DNA of 50,004 nucleotides from Phycisphaerales bacterium (GTDB lineage: Bacteria; Planctomycetota; Phycisphaerae; Phycisphaerales; UBA1924), in the NCBI GenBank assembly GCA_027083355.1, contig JALWOY010000169.1, positions 1 to 50,004 on the forward strand, read 5' to 3'. Numbering within the stretch: position 1 is the first letter of the stretch; each line of letters opens with the position of its first letter. A program made the translations under genes and the position numbers. Of the stretch, positions 8,690 to 17,545 are shown piece after piece. Under the pieces are notes generated by a model that ran no database searches, was not told the origin of the DNA, and saw only the letters and a program-made list of their open reading frames with translations.

Positions 8690-10921
8690 TCAGCGGGCCG
8701 CCAGCGCGATCTGCCCGGCGCTGATCCCCGCGTCGTTGCAGGGGATCTGATTCCCGAAGATGATTTCGTGGTGCGGCGGCAACAGCGATCTGAGAATCTC
8801 CAGCAACATCCTGTTCTGCCACACGCCCCCGGATATCACGATCGCCGATCGCTGTCCTTCCGCATCCCGGATCGACGACGCGATGCTCCGCGCCACGGCG
8901 TGATGGAACCACGCGGCGAGGTCTTCAACGGCGACACCGTTCAAGCGGGCATCGACCATGGACCGGATCATGCCCGGAGTGCTCATCGGTACACGAAGGC
9001 CCGGCCCGCGACTCGCATCGCCGCGGCGGGCGAGGTGTTCGAGCCAGATCGCGGCTTGTCCTTCGTACGTGATCTCGCGTGTGAACCCGCACACCGCGGC
9101 GGCGGCGTCGAACACACGCCCGGCCGAGGTAGAGCGAATCGTCCGCGTTCCTGAGGCGATCATCGACTGCGCCCGTCGGAATCGCGGGGGGAAACGGAAC
9201 GGTTCACGCTGCATGATGTCCGGATCGATGTCCGGGATATAGGCGGCGCACGCCTGGACGGGGTGTCGAGCGGCCGCGTCGCCGCCCGGCATGAGGACAG
9301 GCGTGAATGACGAAACACGTTCGAAACCGTCACGGATCGACCCGCGGAAGATCTCGCCGCCCCAGATCGTGCCGTCGCGGCCGAACCCCGTGCCGTCGAG
9401 GGCAACGCCGATGACCGGCACGTCGAACAGGCCGTGCTCGAGGAGGGCCGCGGCGATGTGTGCTTCGTGGTGTTGGACGGGGACGAACCCGGCAGCGTCG
9501 ATCTCGAGTGCGGCGCGGGTGGAGACGTATTCGGGGTGCATGTCGTGGGCGATGATGAGCCGGCATCGATCGATCGCGTACATGTTCAGCAGGTCGTCGA
9601 TGGTCTCGTGAAAGGCCCGGTCGGTTTCGAGGTCGCCGAGATCGCCGATGTGTTGGCTCATGAACACCTCGCCGCCCGTGGCGAGTGCGATCGTGTTCTT
9701 GAGATCGGCGCCCACGGCGAGGATGGGTGCGTCGGTCTCGAGCGACGCGACGCTGCCGGGGGCGTACCCGCGTGATCGCCTGATGACGAAGGGCCTGCCG
9801 AGACGGACGGACGCGACCGAGTCGTCGACCCGGCGCTGGATGGGGCGTTCGCCGATGAGGAAGCCGTCGGCGATGCCTTCCATGCGTTCCACGGCGTCGT
9901 CATCGCGGTACGCGATCGGCTCGCTCGACCGGTTCGCGCTCGTGAGGACGATCGGGTCCGGGGCGTCGCTTCGGAAGAGCAACTCGTGCAGGGGGGCGTA
10001 GGGGAGCATCAGCCCGATCTCGTCGGTGTCGGGTGCGATTAGGGGGTGGGGCGATCGAGCGGGCGCGAGCACGATCGGGCGGGCCGGGCCGGTGAGCAGG
10101 TCGATGTGGGCGTCGGTGAGCACCGCGAGGGACCGGGCCGACTCGACGGATGAGATCATGACCGCGAAGGGTTTCTCTTTCCGATATTTCCGTTCGCGCA
10201 GCGCGAGCACCGCCGATTCGTTCCTCGCGTCGCACGCGAGGTGGTAGCCCCCGATGCCCTTGATCGCGAGGATTCGGCCCTCGCCGAGCATGGCCGCGGC
10301 CCGGTCGATCGCATCGGCACCCAGGGCCGGCTCGGCCCCGTTCTCGCGCAGGAAATAATCCGGGCCGCACCGCGGGCACGCGACCGGCTGGGCGTGGTAC
10401 CGACGGTCGGCGGGGTTCTCGTATTCGGCCCGGCAGGTGTCGCAGAGCGGCCAGTCGGCCATCGTCGTTCGCGGTCGGTCGTAGGGAAGCGAACGGATGA
10501 TCGAGTATCGCGGGCCGCAGTTGGTGCAATTGATGTAGGCGTATCGGTACCGGCGGTCGGCGGGGTCGAGCATCTCCCGGAGGCACTCCTCGCACATCGG
10601 GAGGTCGGGGCTGATGCGCGTCGTGGGCGAGCCCGACGCGTTGCTGTCACGGATGCTGAACGAGCCGAAGCCCTCGAACGCCGCCGGTTCGACGACGACT
10701 TCGGCGACAACCGCCGCGGGCGGGTGACGCGATCGGATGTCGTCGAGGAAGGCGTGGATTGCATCGGGTGTGCCCTCGGCGTGGATCTCGACGCCGCGTG
10801 TGCCGTTGAGCACCCAGCCGTTGATTTTGTGCTCGGCGGCGAGCCGGAAGACGAAGGGGCGGAACCCGACCCCCTGCACGGTGCCGCGGACCCTGATGGA
10901 GCGTGCATATCCCGGAGCCAT
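8690..10921 (-). CDS. hypF: Hydrogenase maturation carbamoyltransferase HypF
   Basis: HypF makes thiocarbamate on HypE from carbamoyl phosphate, the source of the cyanide ligands of NiFe hydrogenase. The 743-residue protein has the full set of domains in order: acylphosphatase (RVRGTVQGVGFRPFVF, residues 10-25), two zinc fingers of the CxxC-x18-CxxC type (CEEC...CTNC and CDTC...CPRC, about 109-190), a YrdC-like domain and the C-terminal Kae1-like domain with HHEAH and GVALDGTG motifs. Its ATG overlaps the hypE stop by one base (TGATG), so it is the last gene of the hypC-D-E-F transcript. Confidence 0.96.
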   Translation of the reverse strand: MAPGYARSIRVRGTVQGVGFRPFVFRLAAEHKINGWVLNGTRGVEIHAEGTPDAIHAFLDDIRSRHPPAAVVAEVVVEPAAFEGFGSFSIRDSNASGSPTTRISPDLPMCEECLREMLDPADRRYRYAYINCTNCGPRYSIIRSLPYDRPRTTMADWPLCDTCRAEYENPADRRYHAQPVACPRCGPDYFLRENGAEPALGADAIDRAAAMLGEGRILAIKGIGGYHLACDARNESAVLALRERKYRKEKPFAVMISSVESARSLAVLTDAHIDLLTGPARPIVLAPARSPHPLIAPDTDEIGLMLPYAPLHELLFRSDAPDPIVLTSANRSSEPIAYRDDDAVERMEGIADGFLIGERPIQRRVDDSVASVRLGRPFVIRRSRGYAPGSVASLETDAPILAVGADLKNTIALATGGEVFMSQHIGDLGDLETDRAFHETIDDLLNMYAIDRCRLIIAHDMHPEYVSTRAALEIDAAGFVPVQHHEAHIAAALLEHGLFDVPVIGVALDGTGFGRDGTIWGGEIFRGSIRDGFERVSSFTPVLMPGGDAAARHPVQACAAYIPDIDPDIMQREPFRFPPRFRRAQSMIASGTRTIRSTSAGRVFDAAAAVCGFTREITYEGQAAIWLEHLARRGDASRGPGLRVPMSTPGMIRSMVDARLNGVAVEDLAAWFHHAVARSIASSIRDAEGQRSAIVISGGVWQNRMLLEILRSLLPPHHEIIFGNQIPCNDAGISAGQIALAAR

Positions 10922-11949
10922 CAGCAGATTCTCGGGAGCGGATCACCGACGAGGATATCGATGACTCGTTTGGCGCCGAACGGGGTGCGGCCGACGACAC
11001 GGCCGGGGTGGTCGGCGGTGATCGAGCCGATGACGCGGGCTTCCCGTCCCCCGGGTGTTTCGGCGAGCGCCCGCAGCGCGTCGTCCGCTTTTTCCGGCGC
11101 GACGACCGCGACGAACTGGCCCTCATTGGCGACGTGCAGGGGGTCGAGGCCGAGCAGCTCGCACGCGCCCCGGACGGTGTCGCGGACGGGGATCGCCTGC
11201 TCCTCGAGCAGGACGCCGACGGGGGCGGCGTCGGTCAATTCATTGAGGACCGTGGCGACGCCGCCGCGGGTCGCGTCTCGCATCCATCGGACATCGCCCC
11301 CGAGCGCGTCGATGAGGGCCCGCGTGAGCGGGAGGACCGATCGAGAATCGCTGACCAGATCGGCCTCGATGTCGATCTCGCCCCGCGCGATCATCACGGT
11401 GATGCCGTGGTCTCCGATGGGGCCGCTCACCAGCACGGCATCGCCCGGCCGGACACGGTCTTCGGCGAGGTCCGCGTCGTCGCGCACGATGCCGAGGCCG
11501 GTGGTGTTGATATACAGCCCGTCGCATTTTCCGTTTTCGACGACTTTCGTGTCTCCGGTCGCGATGGGGACACCCGCGGCGCGGGCGGCATCGGCCATCG
11601 CATCGACCTGTTCTCGGAGGTGATCGATATCGAGGCCCGCTTCGAGCACGAAACCGGCGCTCAGCGCGAGCGGCTCGGCGCCCGAGACCGCGAGGTCGTT
11701 TATTGTCCCGTGGACAGCCAGCGACCCGATGCACCCGCCGGGGAACGTGTGCGGGCTGACGACGAAGGTGTCCGTCGTCAGCGCCAGCCGCGTGCCGCGG
11801 GCATCCAGAATCGCGGCGTCGCCGAGGCGGTCGAGGGATTCGTTCGAGAATGCGGGTGTAAAGACGCTTTCGACGAGGCGTCGTGCGGCCCGGCCCCCGG
11901 CTCCGTGCTGCATCGAGATCCGGCTGTCGTTGAAGGTGGTCGGGGGCAT
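10921..11949 (-). CDS. hypE: Hydrogenase maturation factor HypE
   Basis: HypE dehydrates the carbamoyl group on its C-terminal cysteine to thiocyanate and hands CN to the iron. The protein (342 residues) has the PurM-like ATP-binding fold signature near the start (MQHGAGGRAARRLV) and ends in PRIC, with the required C-terminal cysteine as its last residue. The ATG at 11949 is one base after the hypD stop; a longer upstream reading would run through hypD and is rejected. A one-base overlap with hypF follows. Confidence 0.96.
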   Translation of the reverse strand: MPPTTFNDSRISMQHGAGGRAARRLVESVFTPAFSNESLDRLGDAAILDARGTRLALTTDTFVVSPHTFPGGCIGSLAVHGTINDLAVSGAEPLALSAGFVLEAGLDIDHLREQVDAMADAARAAGVPIATGDTKVVENGKCDGLYINTTGLGIVRDDADLAEDRVRPGDAVLVSGPIGDHGITVMIARGEIDIEADLVSDSRSVLPLTRALIDALGGDVRWMRDATRGGVATVLNELTDAAPVGVLLEEQAIPVRDTVRGACELLGLDPLHVANEGQFVAVVAPEKADDALRALAETPGGREARVIGSITADHPGRVVGRTPFGAKRVIDILVGDPLPRIC

Positions 11950-11950
11950 G

Positions 11951-13063
11951 TCAGTCCGTCGATCCGATCGTGACATCGGCGTATTTGTACTGGGCCGCGC
12001 AGGCGCCTTCGCTCGAAACCATGAGCGCCCCGACGGGTGTTTCCGGCGTGCACGCGTTGCCGAACAACCGGCAGTCGCGGGGCTTGATCGCCCCCTTGAG
12101 CACATCCCCGCACTGGGCCTCGACGGGGTCGGGGAAGGTCTGCCCGTGCACGCCGATCTGTTTCTCCGCGTCGAACTCGGCGAACTCTTCGCGGATCGCG
12201 TAGGCGGAGTGCGGGATCCGGCCCAGGCCCCGCCACTCGAAAGAATCGCGGGTCTCGAAGACGAGGTCGAGCGCGGCGCGGGCGGCGGGGTTGCCCTCCC
12301 ACGGGAGGGCGCGCGAATATTGATTCTCGACTTTCGCGGTGCCGTCTTTCATCTGCCTGAGGATCATCGCGATGGATTGCATGATGTCCACGGGCTCGAA
12401 GCCGGAGACCACGATCGGCCGCCCGTAGTCCTCGGCGATGAACCTGTACGGCTCGCATCCGATGACCGTGGACACGTGCCCCGGCCCGATGAACGCGTCG
12501 AGGCGCATGTCGTCCATGTCCAGCAGGGCGCGGATCGCCGGGTTGACGAGGATGTGGTTGCAGAACACGAAGAAGTTTCCGACGCCGGCGGCCTTGGCGC
12601 GCATGATCGTCACGGCCGTCGACGGGGCCGTGGTTTCGAACCCGATCGCGAAGAACATGACCGGGCGTTCCGGGTTTTCCTGCGCGATCTTGAGGGCGTC
12701 GAGCGGGCTGTAGACCATGCGGATATCCGCCCCGCGGGCCTTTGATTCGAGCGGGCTTCCGGTCGAGCCGGGGACGCGCATCATGTCACCGAAGGCGGTG
12801 AAGATCAGGCCGTCCTGCTCTGCCATGGCGAGCCCGACATCCATGCGGCCCATCGGGAGCACGCAGACGGGGCAGCCGGGGCCGTGGATCAGGTCGATGT
12901 TGTCGGGGAGCAGTTGCGAGAGGCCGAACCGGAAGATCGAATGGGTGTGGCCGCCGCAGATCTCCATGATGCGGTAGGTTCTGCCGGGATCGACCAGGCC
13001 GGCGATCTCGTCGGCGAGCCGCCGGATGGTCCTCGCGTCGCGGAACTCATCCACGTATTTCAT
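11951..13063 (-). CDS. hypD: Hydrogenase Fe-ligand assembly protein HypD
   Basis: HypD is the iron-sulfur scaffold on which Fe(CN)2CO is built together with HypC. The 370 residues show CGGHTH at 36-41 (the key redox cysteine region), GPGCPVC at 61-67 and the C-terminal iron-sulfur cysteines around CGDVLKGAI, CRLFGNAC and EGACAAQY. Its ATG overlaps the stop of the small HypC-like gene (ATGA), and hypE begins one base after its stop. Length and motifs are standard. Confidence 0.96.
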   Translation of the reverse strand: MKYVDEFRDARTIRRLADEIAGLVDPGRTYRIMEICGGHTHSIFRFGLSQLLPDNIDLIHGPGCPVCVLPMGRMDVGLAMAEQDGLIFTAFGDMMRVPGSTGSPLESKARGADIRMVYSPLDALKIAQENPERPVMFFAIGFETTAPSTAVTIMRAKAAGVGNFFVFCNHILVNPAIRALLDMDDMRLDAFIGPGHVSTVIGCEPYRFIAEDYGRPIVVSGFEPVDIMQSIAMILRQMKDGTAKVENQYSRALPWEGNPAARAALDLVFETRDSFEWRGLGRIPHSAYAIREEFAEFDAEKQIGVHGQTFPDPVEAQCGDVLKGAIKPRDCRLFGNACTPETPVGALMVSSEGACAAQYKYADVTIGSTD

Positions 13064-13281
13064 GGTTGAATCTCCCGCCGCGGCACCCTGCCGATCGCGA
13101 CCCCCTGCTGAACCAGGACGGTGTCGCCGACTCCGGCGTCGGGCACGAGATCGATCGCGATCGTGACGGTCTCACCGGTCGCGGTCACCGCCCGCGCATC
13201 GGAACCCGCGATGGACTCGATCACGGCATGCTCCGCGGCGTCGGCACAGACCGAGCAGCTCCGGGCCTGTTGATCGTTCAC
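13060..13281 (-). CDS. Small HypC/HupF-like protein with CSVC start
   Basis: A 73-residue protein inserted between hypC and hypD. It starts with GTG at 13281 inside a 4-base GTGA overlap with the hypC stop and ends in a 4-base ATGA overlap with hypD, so it is firmly embedded in the operon. The second half (IAIDLVPDAGVGDTVLVQQGVAIGRV) matches the beta-barrel part of HypC/HupF proteins, where GD-VLVH-G-AI is conserved. The front differs: the invariant MCLAIPG is replaced by SCSVCAD (Cys9, Cys12), resembling HypC variants I recall from actinobacteria. A second chaperone, or a partner specialised for another hydrogenase, is the best guess. The essential Cys2 of HypC is absent. Confidence 0.75.
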   Translation of the reverse strand: MNDQQARSCSVCADAAEHAVIESIAGSDARAVTATGETVTIAIDLVPDAGVGDTVLVQQGVAIGRVPRREIQP

Positions 13282-13565
13282 GATTGGGACTCCCCGTGAG
13301 AGCCGAACGTATAACCCTCGGTTTCTGCCTTCGCTTCGTCCAGATCGCCGAGCATTTCGAGAACGCGCAGCTGTTCCTCGGCGTACTCGGGGCTGATTTT
13401 GCTCATCGCGAAGCCGACGTGGATCAGGACCCAATCCCCTTCGACGAGCGTCTCGTCGATCAAAAGATCGGTGTTGATCTTGCGTTTCGCGCCCAGAACA
13501 CCTACGACGGCGAGATTCGTGTCGTGATCGATGGACTCGATCTGTCCCGGGATAGCGAGGCACAT
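13278..13565 (-). CDS. hypC: Hydrogenase maturation chaperone HypC
   Basis: HypC carries the Fe(CN)2CO group from HypD to the hydrogenase large subunit. The 95 residues begin MCLAIPG with the essential Cys2, followed by the barrel with EGDWVLIHVGFAMSKI. GAGGAG sits 6 bases before the ATG at 13565. It is the first gene of the minus-strand hyp operon, so the promoter should lie in the 13566-13817 divergent region. Confidence 0.95.
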   Translation of the reverse strand: MCLAIPGQIESIDHDTNLAVVGVLGAKRKINTDLLIDETLVEGDWVLIHVGFAMSKISPEYAEEQLRVLEMLGDLDEAKAETEGYTFGSHGESQS

Positions 13566-13817
13566 GATGCACTCCTCGTCGCGACGGACGATTCTGGGTC
13601 CGTGACCGAATCATAAGCCGGCGGTTGCGACCGGCGGACGCGCACGGGGGTGGGGCCGATCGGTGTTGGCGCGGGGCTGGTTCTTCGGGTTCTTGCATGT
13701 GTCGCGGGTGTCGCGGGTGTCGCGGCCCGGGAAAGTGTTCGTCAGTCACCGTCCCCCGCCGCGGCCAGATACCATTGAGAAACCCCGTTCGATGATCGGG
13801 GCACACCGGCCCACCCC
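13566..13817. other. Divergent control region of the two hyp operons
   Basis: This 252-base region separates hypC (minus) and hypA (plus) and should contain both promoters. A 9-base unit, GTCGCGGGT, is repeated in tandem from about 13701 (two exact copies and one partial). No clear -35/-10 pair or known nickel-responsive operator can be pointed out. Confidence 0.4.
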
Positions 13818-14222
13818 ATGCACGAGCTTTCGATCGCCACCAGCCTCGTCTCGCTCGTCGACGACGCCCTCGAAAGCGCCGGGGAGGCCGGCACGGTCGA
13901 GGCCGTCCGGGTGAAGGTGGGCGCGTTGTCGGGCGTGGTGGTCGAGGCGCTCGAGTTCGCGTGGGGCGTCGCCGTCGAGGGCACGCGCTGCGAGGGCGCC
14001 CGGCTGGAGGTCGAGCGGGTCCCGGCTGTCGTGCGGTGCGGCGAATGCGGCGCCGAGACGACGCTGGATCATCCCCCGGTCTTCGCCTGCGGGTCGTGCG
14101 GCCGGCCCGCGTCCGAAGTCATCAGCGGTCGGGAACTCGACCTGATCGCCCTCGAACTGGAACAGACACAAGCAACCGCCGACCCGGCACCGGAGGACCA
14201 CCATGCCGCCCCGAATCCTTGA
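13818..14222 (+). CDS. hypA: Hydrogenase nickel insertion protein HypA
   Basis: HypA delivers nickel to the hydrogenase large subunit together with HypB. The start MHE (His2, Glu3) is the nickel site, and the zinc-binding loop is CGEC...CGSC with Cys74, Cys77, Cys91 and Cys94. The 134 residues include an acidic, Ala/Pro-rich tail beyond the usual 115 or so. The last 20 bases overlap the start of hypB in another frame. It heads the plus-strand hypA-hypB-permease operon. Confidence 0.95.
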   Translation: MHELSIATSLVSLVDDALESAGEAGTVEAVRVKVGALSGVVVEALEFAWGVAVEGTRCEGARLEVERVPAVVRCGECGAETTLDHPPVFACGSCGRPASEVISGRELDLIALELEQTQATADPAPEDHHAAPNP

Positions 14223-14892
14223 GGTCCGGACCAGAATCCTGAAAAAGAACGACGAGATCGCGCGGGCGCTGCGGTCCAGGTTCGAACAGCACGGCGTCTA
14301 TGTCGTCAATGTTGTTTCCAGCCCGGGCGCGGGCAAGACCGAACTGCTGACCCGGGTCATGGGCGCACTGCGAGACCGCGGGCTCACCGTCGCCGCGGTC
14401 GTCGGGGATCTCGCCACGGAGAACGACGCGGCCCGCCTCGCCCGGAGCGGATGCCCCGCGAAGCAGATCCTGACGGGCACGATGTGCCACCTCGAGGCGG
14501 ACATGGTCGAACACGCGATCGCCGATTTCGACCTGCACGAACTCGACGTGCTGTTCATCGAGAACGTCGGGAACCTCGTCTGCCCGCAGGGCTTCGACCT
14601 CGGCGAGGACCTCCGCATACTCCTCTTCCCGAGCACCGAGGGCGAGGACAAACCGCTCAAGTATCCGACGCTGATCAATACCTGCGATCTGGTCGTGCTG
14701 AGCAAAATGGACCTCGCCGAACCGGTCGGGTTCGATGTCCGGTCCGCCCGCGCCAACTGCGAAACCGCCCGGCCCGGCGTCCCGATCATCGAGACCTCGG
14801 CGCGAACCGGCCGGGGAACCGCCGACGTGGTGGCGTTCCTCGCCGACAGGATTGATGCCAAGCGGGACACGCCCGCAGAACGGACGGCATGA
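14203..14892 (+). CDS. hypB: Hydrogenase nickel GTPase HypB
   Basis: HypB is the G3E-family GTPase that drives nickel insertion. The P-loop SSPGAGKT is at residues 39-46, and the dimer-interface metal site has MCHLEAD (Cys95, His96). The high-affinity N-terminal CxxCGC nickel motif and any His-rich stretch are absent, so nickel storage is not expected in HypB itself; the next protein carries the histidines. It overlaps hypA by 20 bases and the permease by 4 (ATGA). Length 229 residues. Confidence 0.95.
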   Translation: MPPRILEVRTRILKKNDEIARALRSRFEQHGVYVVNVVSSPGAGKTELLTRVMGALRDRGLTVAAVVGDLATENDAARLARSGCPAKQILTGTMCHLEADMVEHAIADFDLHELDVLFIENVGNLVCPQGFDLGEDLRILLFPSTEGEDKPLKYPTLINTCDLVVLSKMDLAEPVGFDVRSARANCETARPGVPIIETSARTGRGTADVVAFLADRIDAKRDTPAERTA

Positions 14893-15638
14893 TCGCCCAC
14901 CTCGCGGAGTTCGGCGGGTATTTTCGGGATTCGGGCGCGGCCGCTCTGCCGGGCGCGGCGGGTTTCATCGCGGGAGTCGCCCACGTGCTGACCGGGCCCG
15001 ATCACATGGCCGCGGTCGCCCCGCTGGCGATCGAACGGCGTCGCCGGGTCTGGCAGGCGGGCCTGCTGTGGGGCATCGGGCATTCCGGGAGCGTCTGGGC
15101 GCTCGCCGCCATCGCGTTGCTCTTCCGCGAATCACTCCCGATCGGCGCGTTGAGTGCGTGGGCGGAACGGCTGGTCGGGCTGGTCCTGATCGCGATCGGC
15201 CTGTGGGGCTTGCGAAGCGTGGCCCGGCTCCACGTACACACCCACCCCCACACGCACGGAGACCCCGACGGCACGCCGCACACCCACACCCATGTCCACG
15301 CGGCCGTCCCCGGGGAGGAGCATCAACACCGCCACCTTGCGCACCGCCACACGCACGCACTGCTCGGCATCGGGGCGCTCCACGGCATGGCCGGGACATC
15401 GCACCTGCTCGGTGTCCTGCCCGCTCTCGGGATGCCCACCCGCGCGGGCGCGATCGGCTACGCCATCGCCTTCGGGGTCGGCTCGATCATCGGCATGGGA
15501 TGCTTCGCCGGCGCGATCGGCGCGTTGATCCGGGCGGCGGATTCAACGGGGCGGAGCATCACCAAGGGCCTCATGTCGATCAGCTCGCTCACCGCGATCG
15601 CTGTCGGCGCGTGGTGGCTCGCCGTGACGTTGCCTTGA
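14889..15638 (+). CDS. Probable nickel permease (UreH/NicO type)
   Basis: A 249-residue membrane protein with about six hydrophobic segments. Residues 30-42 read VAHVLTGPDHMAA, and WGIGHSGS at 61-68 and a later LHGMAGTSHL complete the histidine motifs of UreH/HupE/NicO-type nickel-cobalt transporters. A long soluble loop at 115-156 is packed with histidine (about 18 His), a probable metal buffer. The ATG overlaps the hypB stop (ATGA), which ties it to nickel supply for hydrogenase maturation. Import is inferred from context; some relatives export metals. Confidence 0.82.
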   Translation: MIAHLAEFGGYFRDSGAAALPGAAGFIAGVAHVLTGPDHMAAVAPLAIERRRRVWQAGLLWGIGHSGSVWALAAIALLFRESLPIGALSAWAERLVGLVLIAIGLWGLRSVARLHVHTHPHTHGDPDGTPHTHTHVHAAVPGEEHQHRHLAHRHTHALLGIGALHGMAGTSHLLGVLPALGMPTRAGAIGYAIAFGVGSIIGMGCFAGAIGALIRAADSTGRSITKGLMSISSLTAIAVGAWWLAVTLP

Positions 15639-15713
15639 GCAATCGCCGGGGCCGCGGGCGCACCACCCGCCAAGGCGCGGGGGGTGCGGGGGGCGATGCG
15701 GGTGTGTCGCCAA

Positions 15714-15786
15714 TGGAGCGGAGGAGACTCGAACTCCCAACTTCCAGCTTGCAAAGCTGGCACTCTACCAATTGAGTTACCGCCCC
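15714..15786 (-). tRNA. tRNA-Ala (anticodon TGC)
   Basis: Read on the minus strand, a 73-base cloverleaf is clear. The acceptor stem is GGGGCGG/CCGCTCC with a G3-U70 pair, the identity element of alanine tRNA. The D-arm is followed by the anticodon stem CCAGC/GCTGG with loop TTTGCAA (anticodon TGC), then a T-arm with GTTCGAGTC. The discriminator is A73. CCA is not encoded, since the next bases are TTG. Confidence 0.95.
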
Positions 15787-15876
15787 GGTGTCGCCATGAT
15801 AGCGCCCGCGCCCGGCCCGTCGTGATCGGCCGGCCTTGCGCAGCGGCCGCGCGCCCGCGGCCCGGCGCGTGAGCGT

Positions 15877-16026
15877 TCAATCCTCGAGGAGCACGCCGCT
15901 CATCACCCACGCGGTCAGCAGAATACCGGCGGCGATTGCGGCGTAGATCAGCCTGATCCGACCCGAGGCCGACGATCGCAGCACCGCGATCAACCAGACG
16001 CCTAGGGGCACCGCGAAGGCCAGCAT
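15877..16026 (-). CDS. Small two-helix membrane protein
   Basis: A 49-residue frame from ATG at 16026 with two hydrophobic segments (LAFAVPLGVWLIAVL and LIYAAIAAGILLTAWVMSGV), so probably a small inner-membrane protein. A GTG at 16086 overlaps the mgtE stop (GTGA) in the same frame and would add 20 glycine/arginine-rich residues; that overlap suggests coupling with mgtE, so either start is possible. No family is recognised. It lies downstream of mgtE and upstream of the tRNA gene. Confidence 0.5.
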   Translation of the reverse strand: MLAFAVPLGVWLIAVLRSSASGRIRLIYAAIAAGILLTAWVMSGVLLED

Positions 16027-16082
16027 GATCACACCCCGCCTGGCCGCCCGGCCCCGCCGACCTCCACCCCGGCCGGCGTGAC

Positions 16083-17483
16083 TCACAGCAGGGTCCCCCG
16101 GAGGATCAGGATCGCGACGATGAAGTAGATCGTGAGCCCGCTGACATCCATGATCGTGGCGACGAACGGGCTCGAACTGGCCGCCGGGTCGAGGCCGAGC
16201 CTGTGCAGCATGAGCGGGAGCAGCGAACCGACAATCGACCCCCACAGCACGACGCCCACGATCGCGGTGCCCACCGTGAAGCCGACCATCCAGGGGTGCT
16301 CCGTCGGGGTGATGCCGAGCGAGTGCGCGATCAGCACGACGCTCAAGCCGATGGTTCCCAGGATCGATCCGAGCATCAGTCCCGTGCAGAGCTCACGGAG
16401 GCACACGCGCCGCCACTCGCCGGGGTGGACATGATCGAGGGCGAGAGCGCGGACGAGCATGCTCGACGCCTGCGAGCCCGTGTTGCCCCCGCTCGAAAGG
16501 ATCATCGGGATGAACACCGCCAGCACGGCCGCGGTCGCCAGCTGGTCCTCGAAAAACCCCATCACCGCGATCGTCCCGGTCTGGAGGACGATCAGCAGCG
16601 CCAGCCAGGGCGCCCGTTTCTTGAGCATCTCGCCGAAACCCGTCGAGAGGTACGGCGCGTCGAGGGCCTCGAGACCACCGAGCTTGTGGATGTCTTCGGT
16701 CGCCTCTTCCTCGGCCACGTCGGCCACGTCGTCGTACGTCACGATCCCCACGAGCAGGCCCAGCCCGTCCACCACCGGCAGCGCCGAGCGGTCGTGCTTG
16801 CCCATCAGACGGACGGCCTCCTCGCGGTCGTCCATCGCGCTCAGCGTGACATACCGACCGTCCATCAGCGTCTCGACCGGGTCGGCGGGGTCCGCCAGCA
16901 GCAGGGGCCGGATGTGGATGTCGTCGATCAGCCGGCCGTCGGCGTCGACGACGTAAATCCAGTTCACGGTCTCGGCGTCCTGCCCGTACCGCCGGATCTG
17001 CTCGAGCGCCTGGCCCACCGTCCAGTCCCGCCGGATCTTGACGTAGTCCGGCGTCATCAGCCGGCCCACCGACTCGGGCGGATACCCCAGAATCGCCTGC
17101 GTCTCGCGACGCGACTCGGGGCTGAGGCTGTTGAGGATCCGCCGGGCCACCTGATTCGGCAGCTCGTCGATCAGCTTGGCCCGGTCGTCCGGGTCCATCT
17201 CCTCGATCACCCGGACCGCCCGCTCGGTGCCCAGTTCGGCGATCAGCGTCTCCTGGTCGTCCGCCTCCAGATTCGAGAACACCTCCGAGGCGTCCTCGCG
17301 GGGGAGCACGCGGAACGCGATCGCCGCCTCGGCCTGCCCCTCCTGTTCGATCATGCCCGACAACAGCTCGGCGATGTCGGCGTGGTCCAGCAGTTTCAGC
17401 GCATCGCGCACCTCGCGGAATGATCCCTCGCGGATCAGTTCCATCACGTCGGGCTCGAGGAGTTGTACGGTCGGGCTCGACAA
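16083..17483 (-). CDS. mgtE: Magnesium transporter MgtE
   Basis: MgtE is a magnesium-gated Mg2+ channel of the cytoplasmic membrane. The 466 residues have the normal order: an N-terminal superhelical domain (to about 130), paired CBS domains (about 135-255, with VGRLMTPDYVKI and LPVVDGLGLLVGIVTYDDV) and five membrane helices. The helices carry SSGGNTGSQASSM and the family signature DPAASSSPFVATIMD, the pore region. It follows the fatty acid transporter by 62 bases, leaving no room for an M-box riboswitch. Confidence 0.95.
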   Translation of the reverse strand: MSSPTVQLLEPDVMELIREGSFREVRDALKLLDHADIAELLSGMIEQEGQAEAAIAFRVLPREDASEVFSNLEADDQETLIAELGTERAVRVIEEMDPDDRAKLIDELPNQVARRILNSLSPESRRETQAILGYPPESVGRLMTPDYVKIRRDWTVGQALEQIRRYGQDAETVNWIYVVDADGRLIDDIHIRPLLLADPADPVETLMDGRYVTLSAMDDREEAVRLMGKHDRSALPVVDGLGLLVGIVTYDDVADVAEEEATEDIHKLGGLEALDAPYLSTGFGEMLKKRAPWLALLIVLQTGTIAVMGFFEDQLATAAVLAVFIPMILSSGGNTGSQASSMLVRALALDHVHPGEWRRVCLRELCTGLMLGSILGTIGLSVVLIAHSLGITPTEHPWMVGFTVGTAIVGVVLWGSIVGSLLPLMLHRLGLDPAASSSPFVATIMDVSGLTIYFIVAILILRGTLL

Positions 17484-17545
17484 GGGCGAATCTCCGCTGC
17501 ATCAGGAAAACCGGGCGGCGGATCATACGGGCCGACACGCCGGTA

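Noticed and set aside
11950-12105. A longer HypE start inside hypD
   Set aside because: It would add about 52 Arg/Ser-rich residues not seen in HypE, and the ATG at 11949 fits the family start.
13701-13727. CRISPR-like short tandem repeat
   Set aside because: The unit is 9 bases with no spacers, so it is a simple tandem repeat and not an array; no cas genes are present.
17484-17545. M-box magnesium riboswitch before mgtE
   Set aside because: Only 62 bases separate mgtE from the upstream gene, too short for an M-box.
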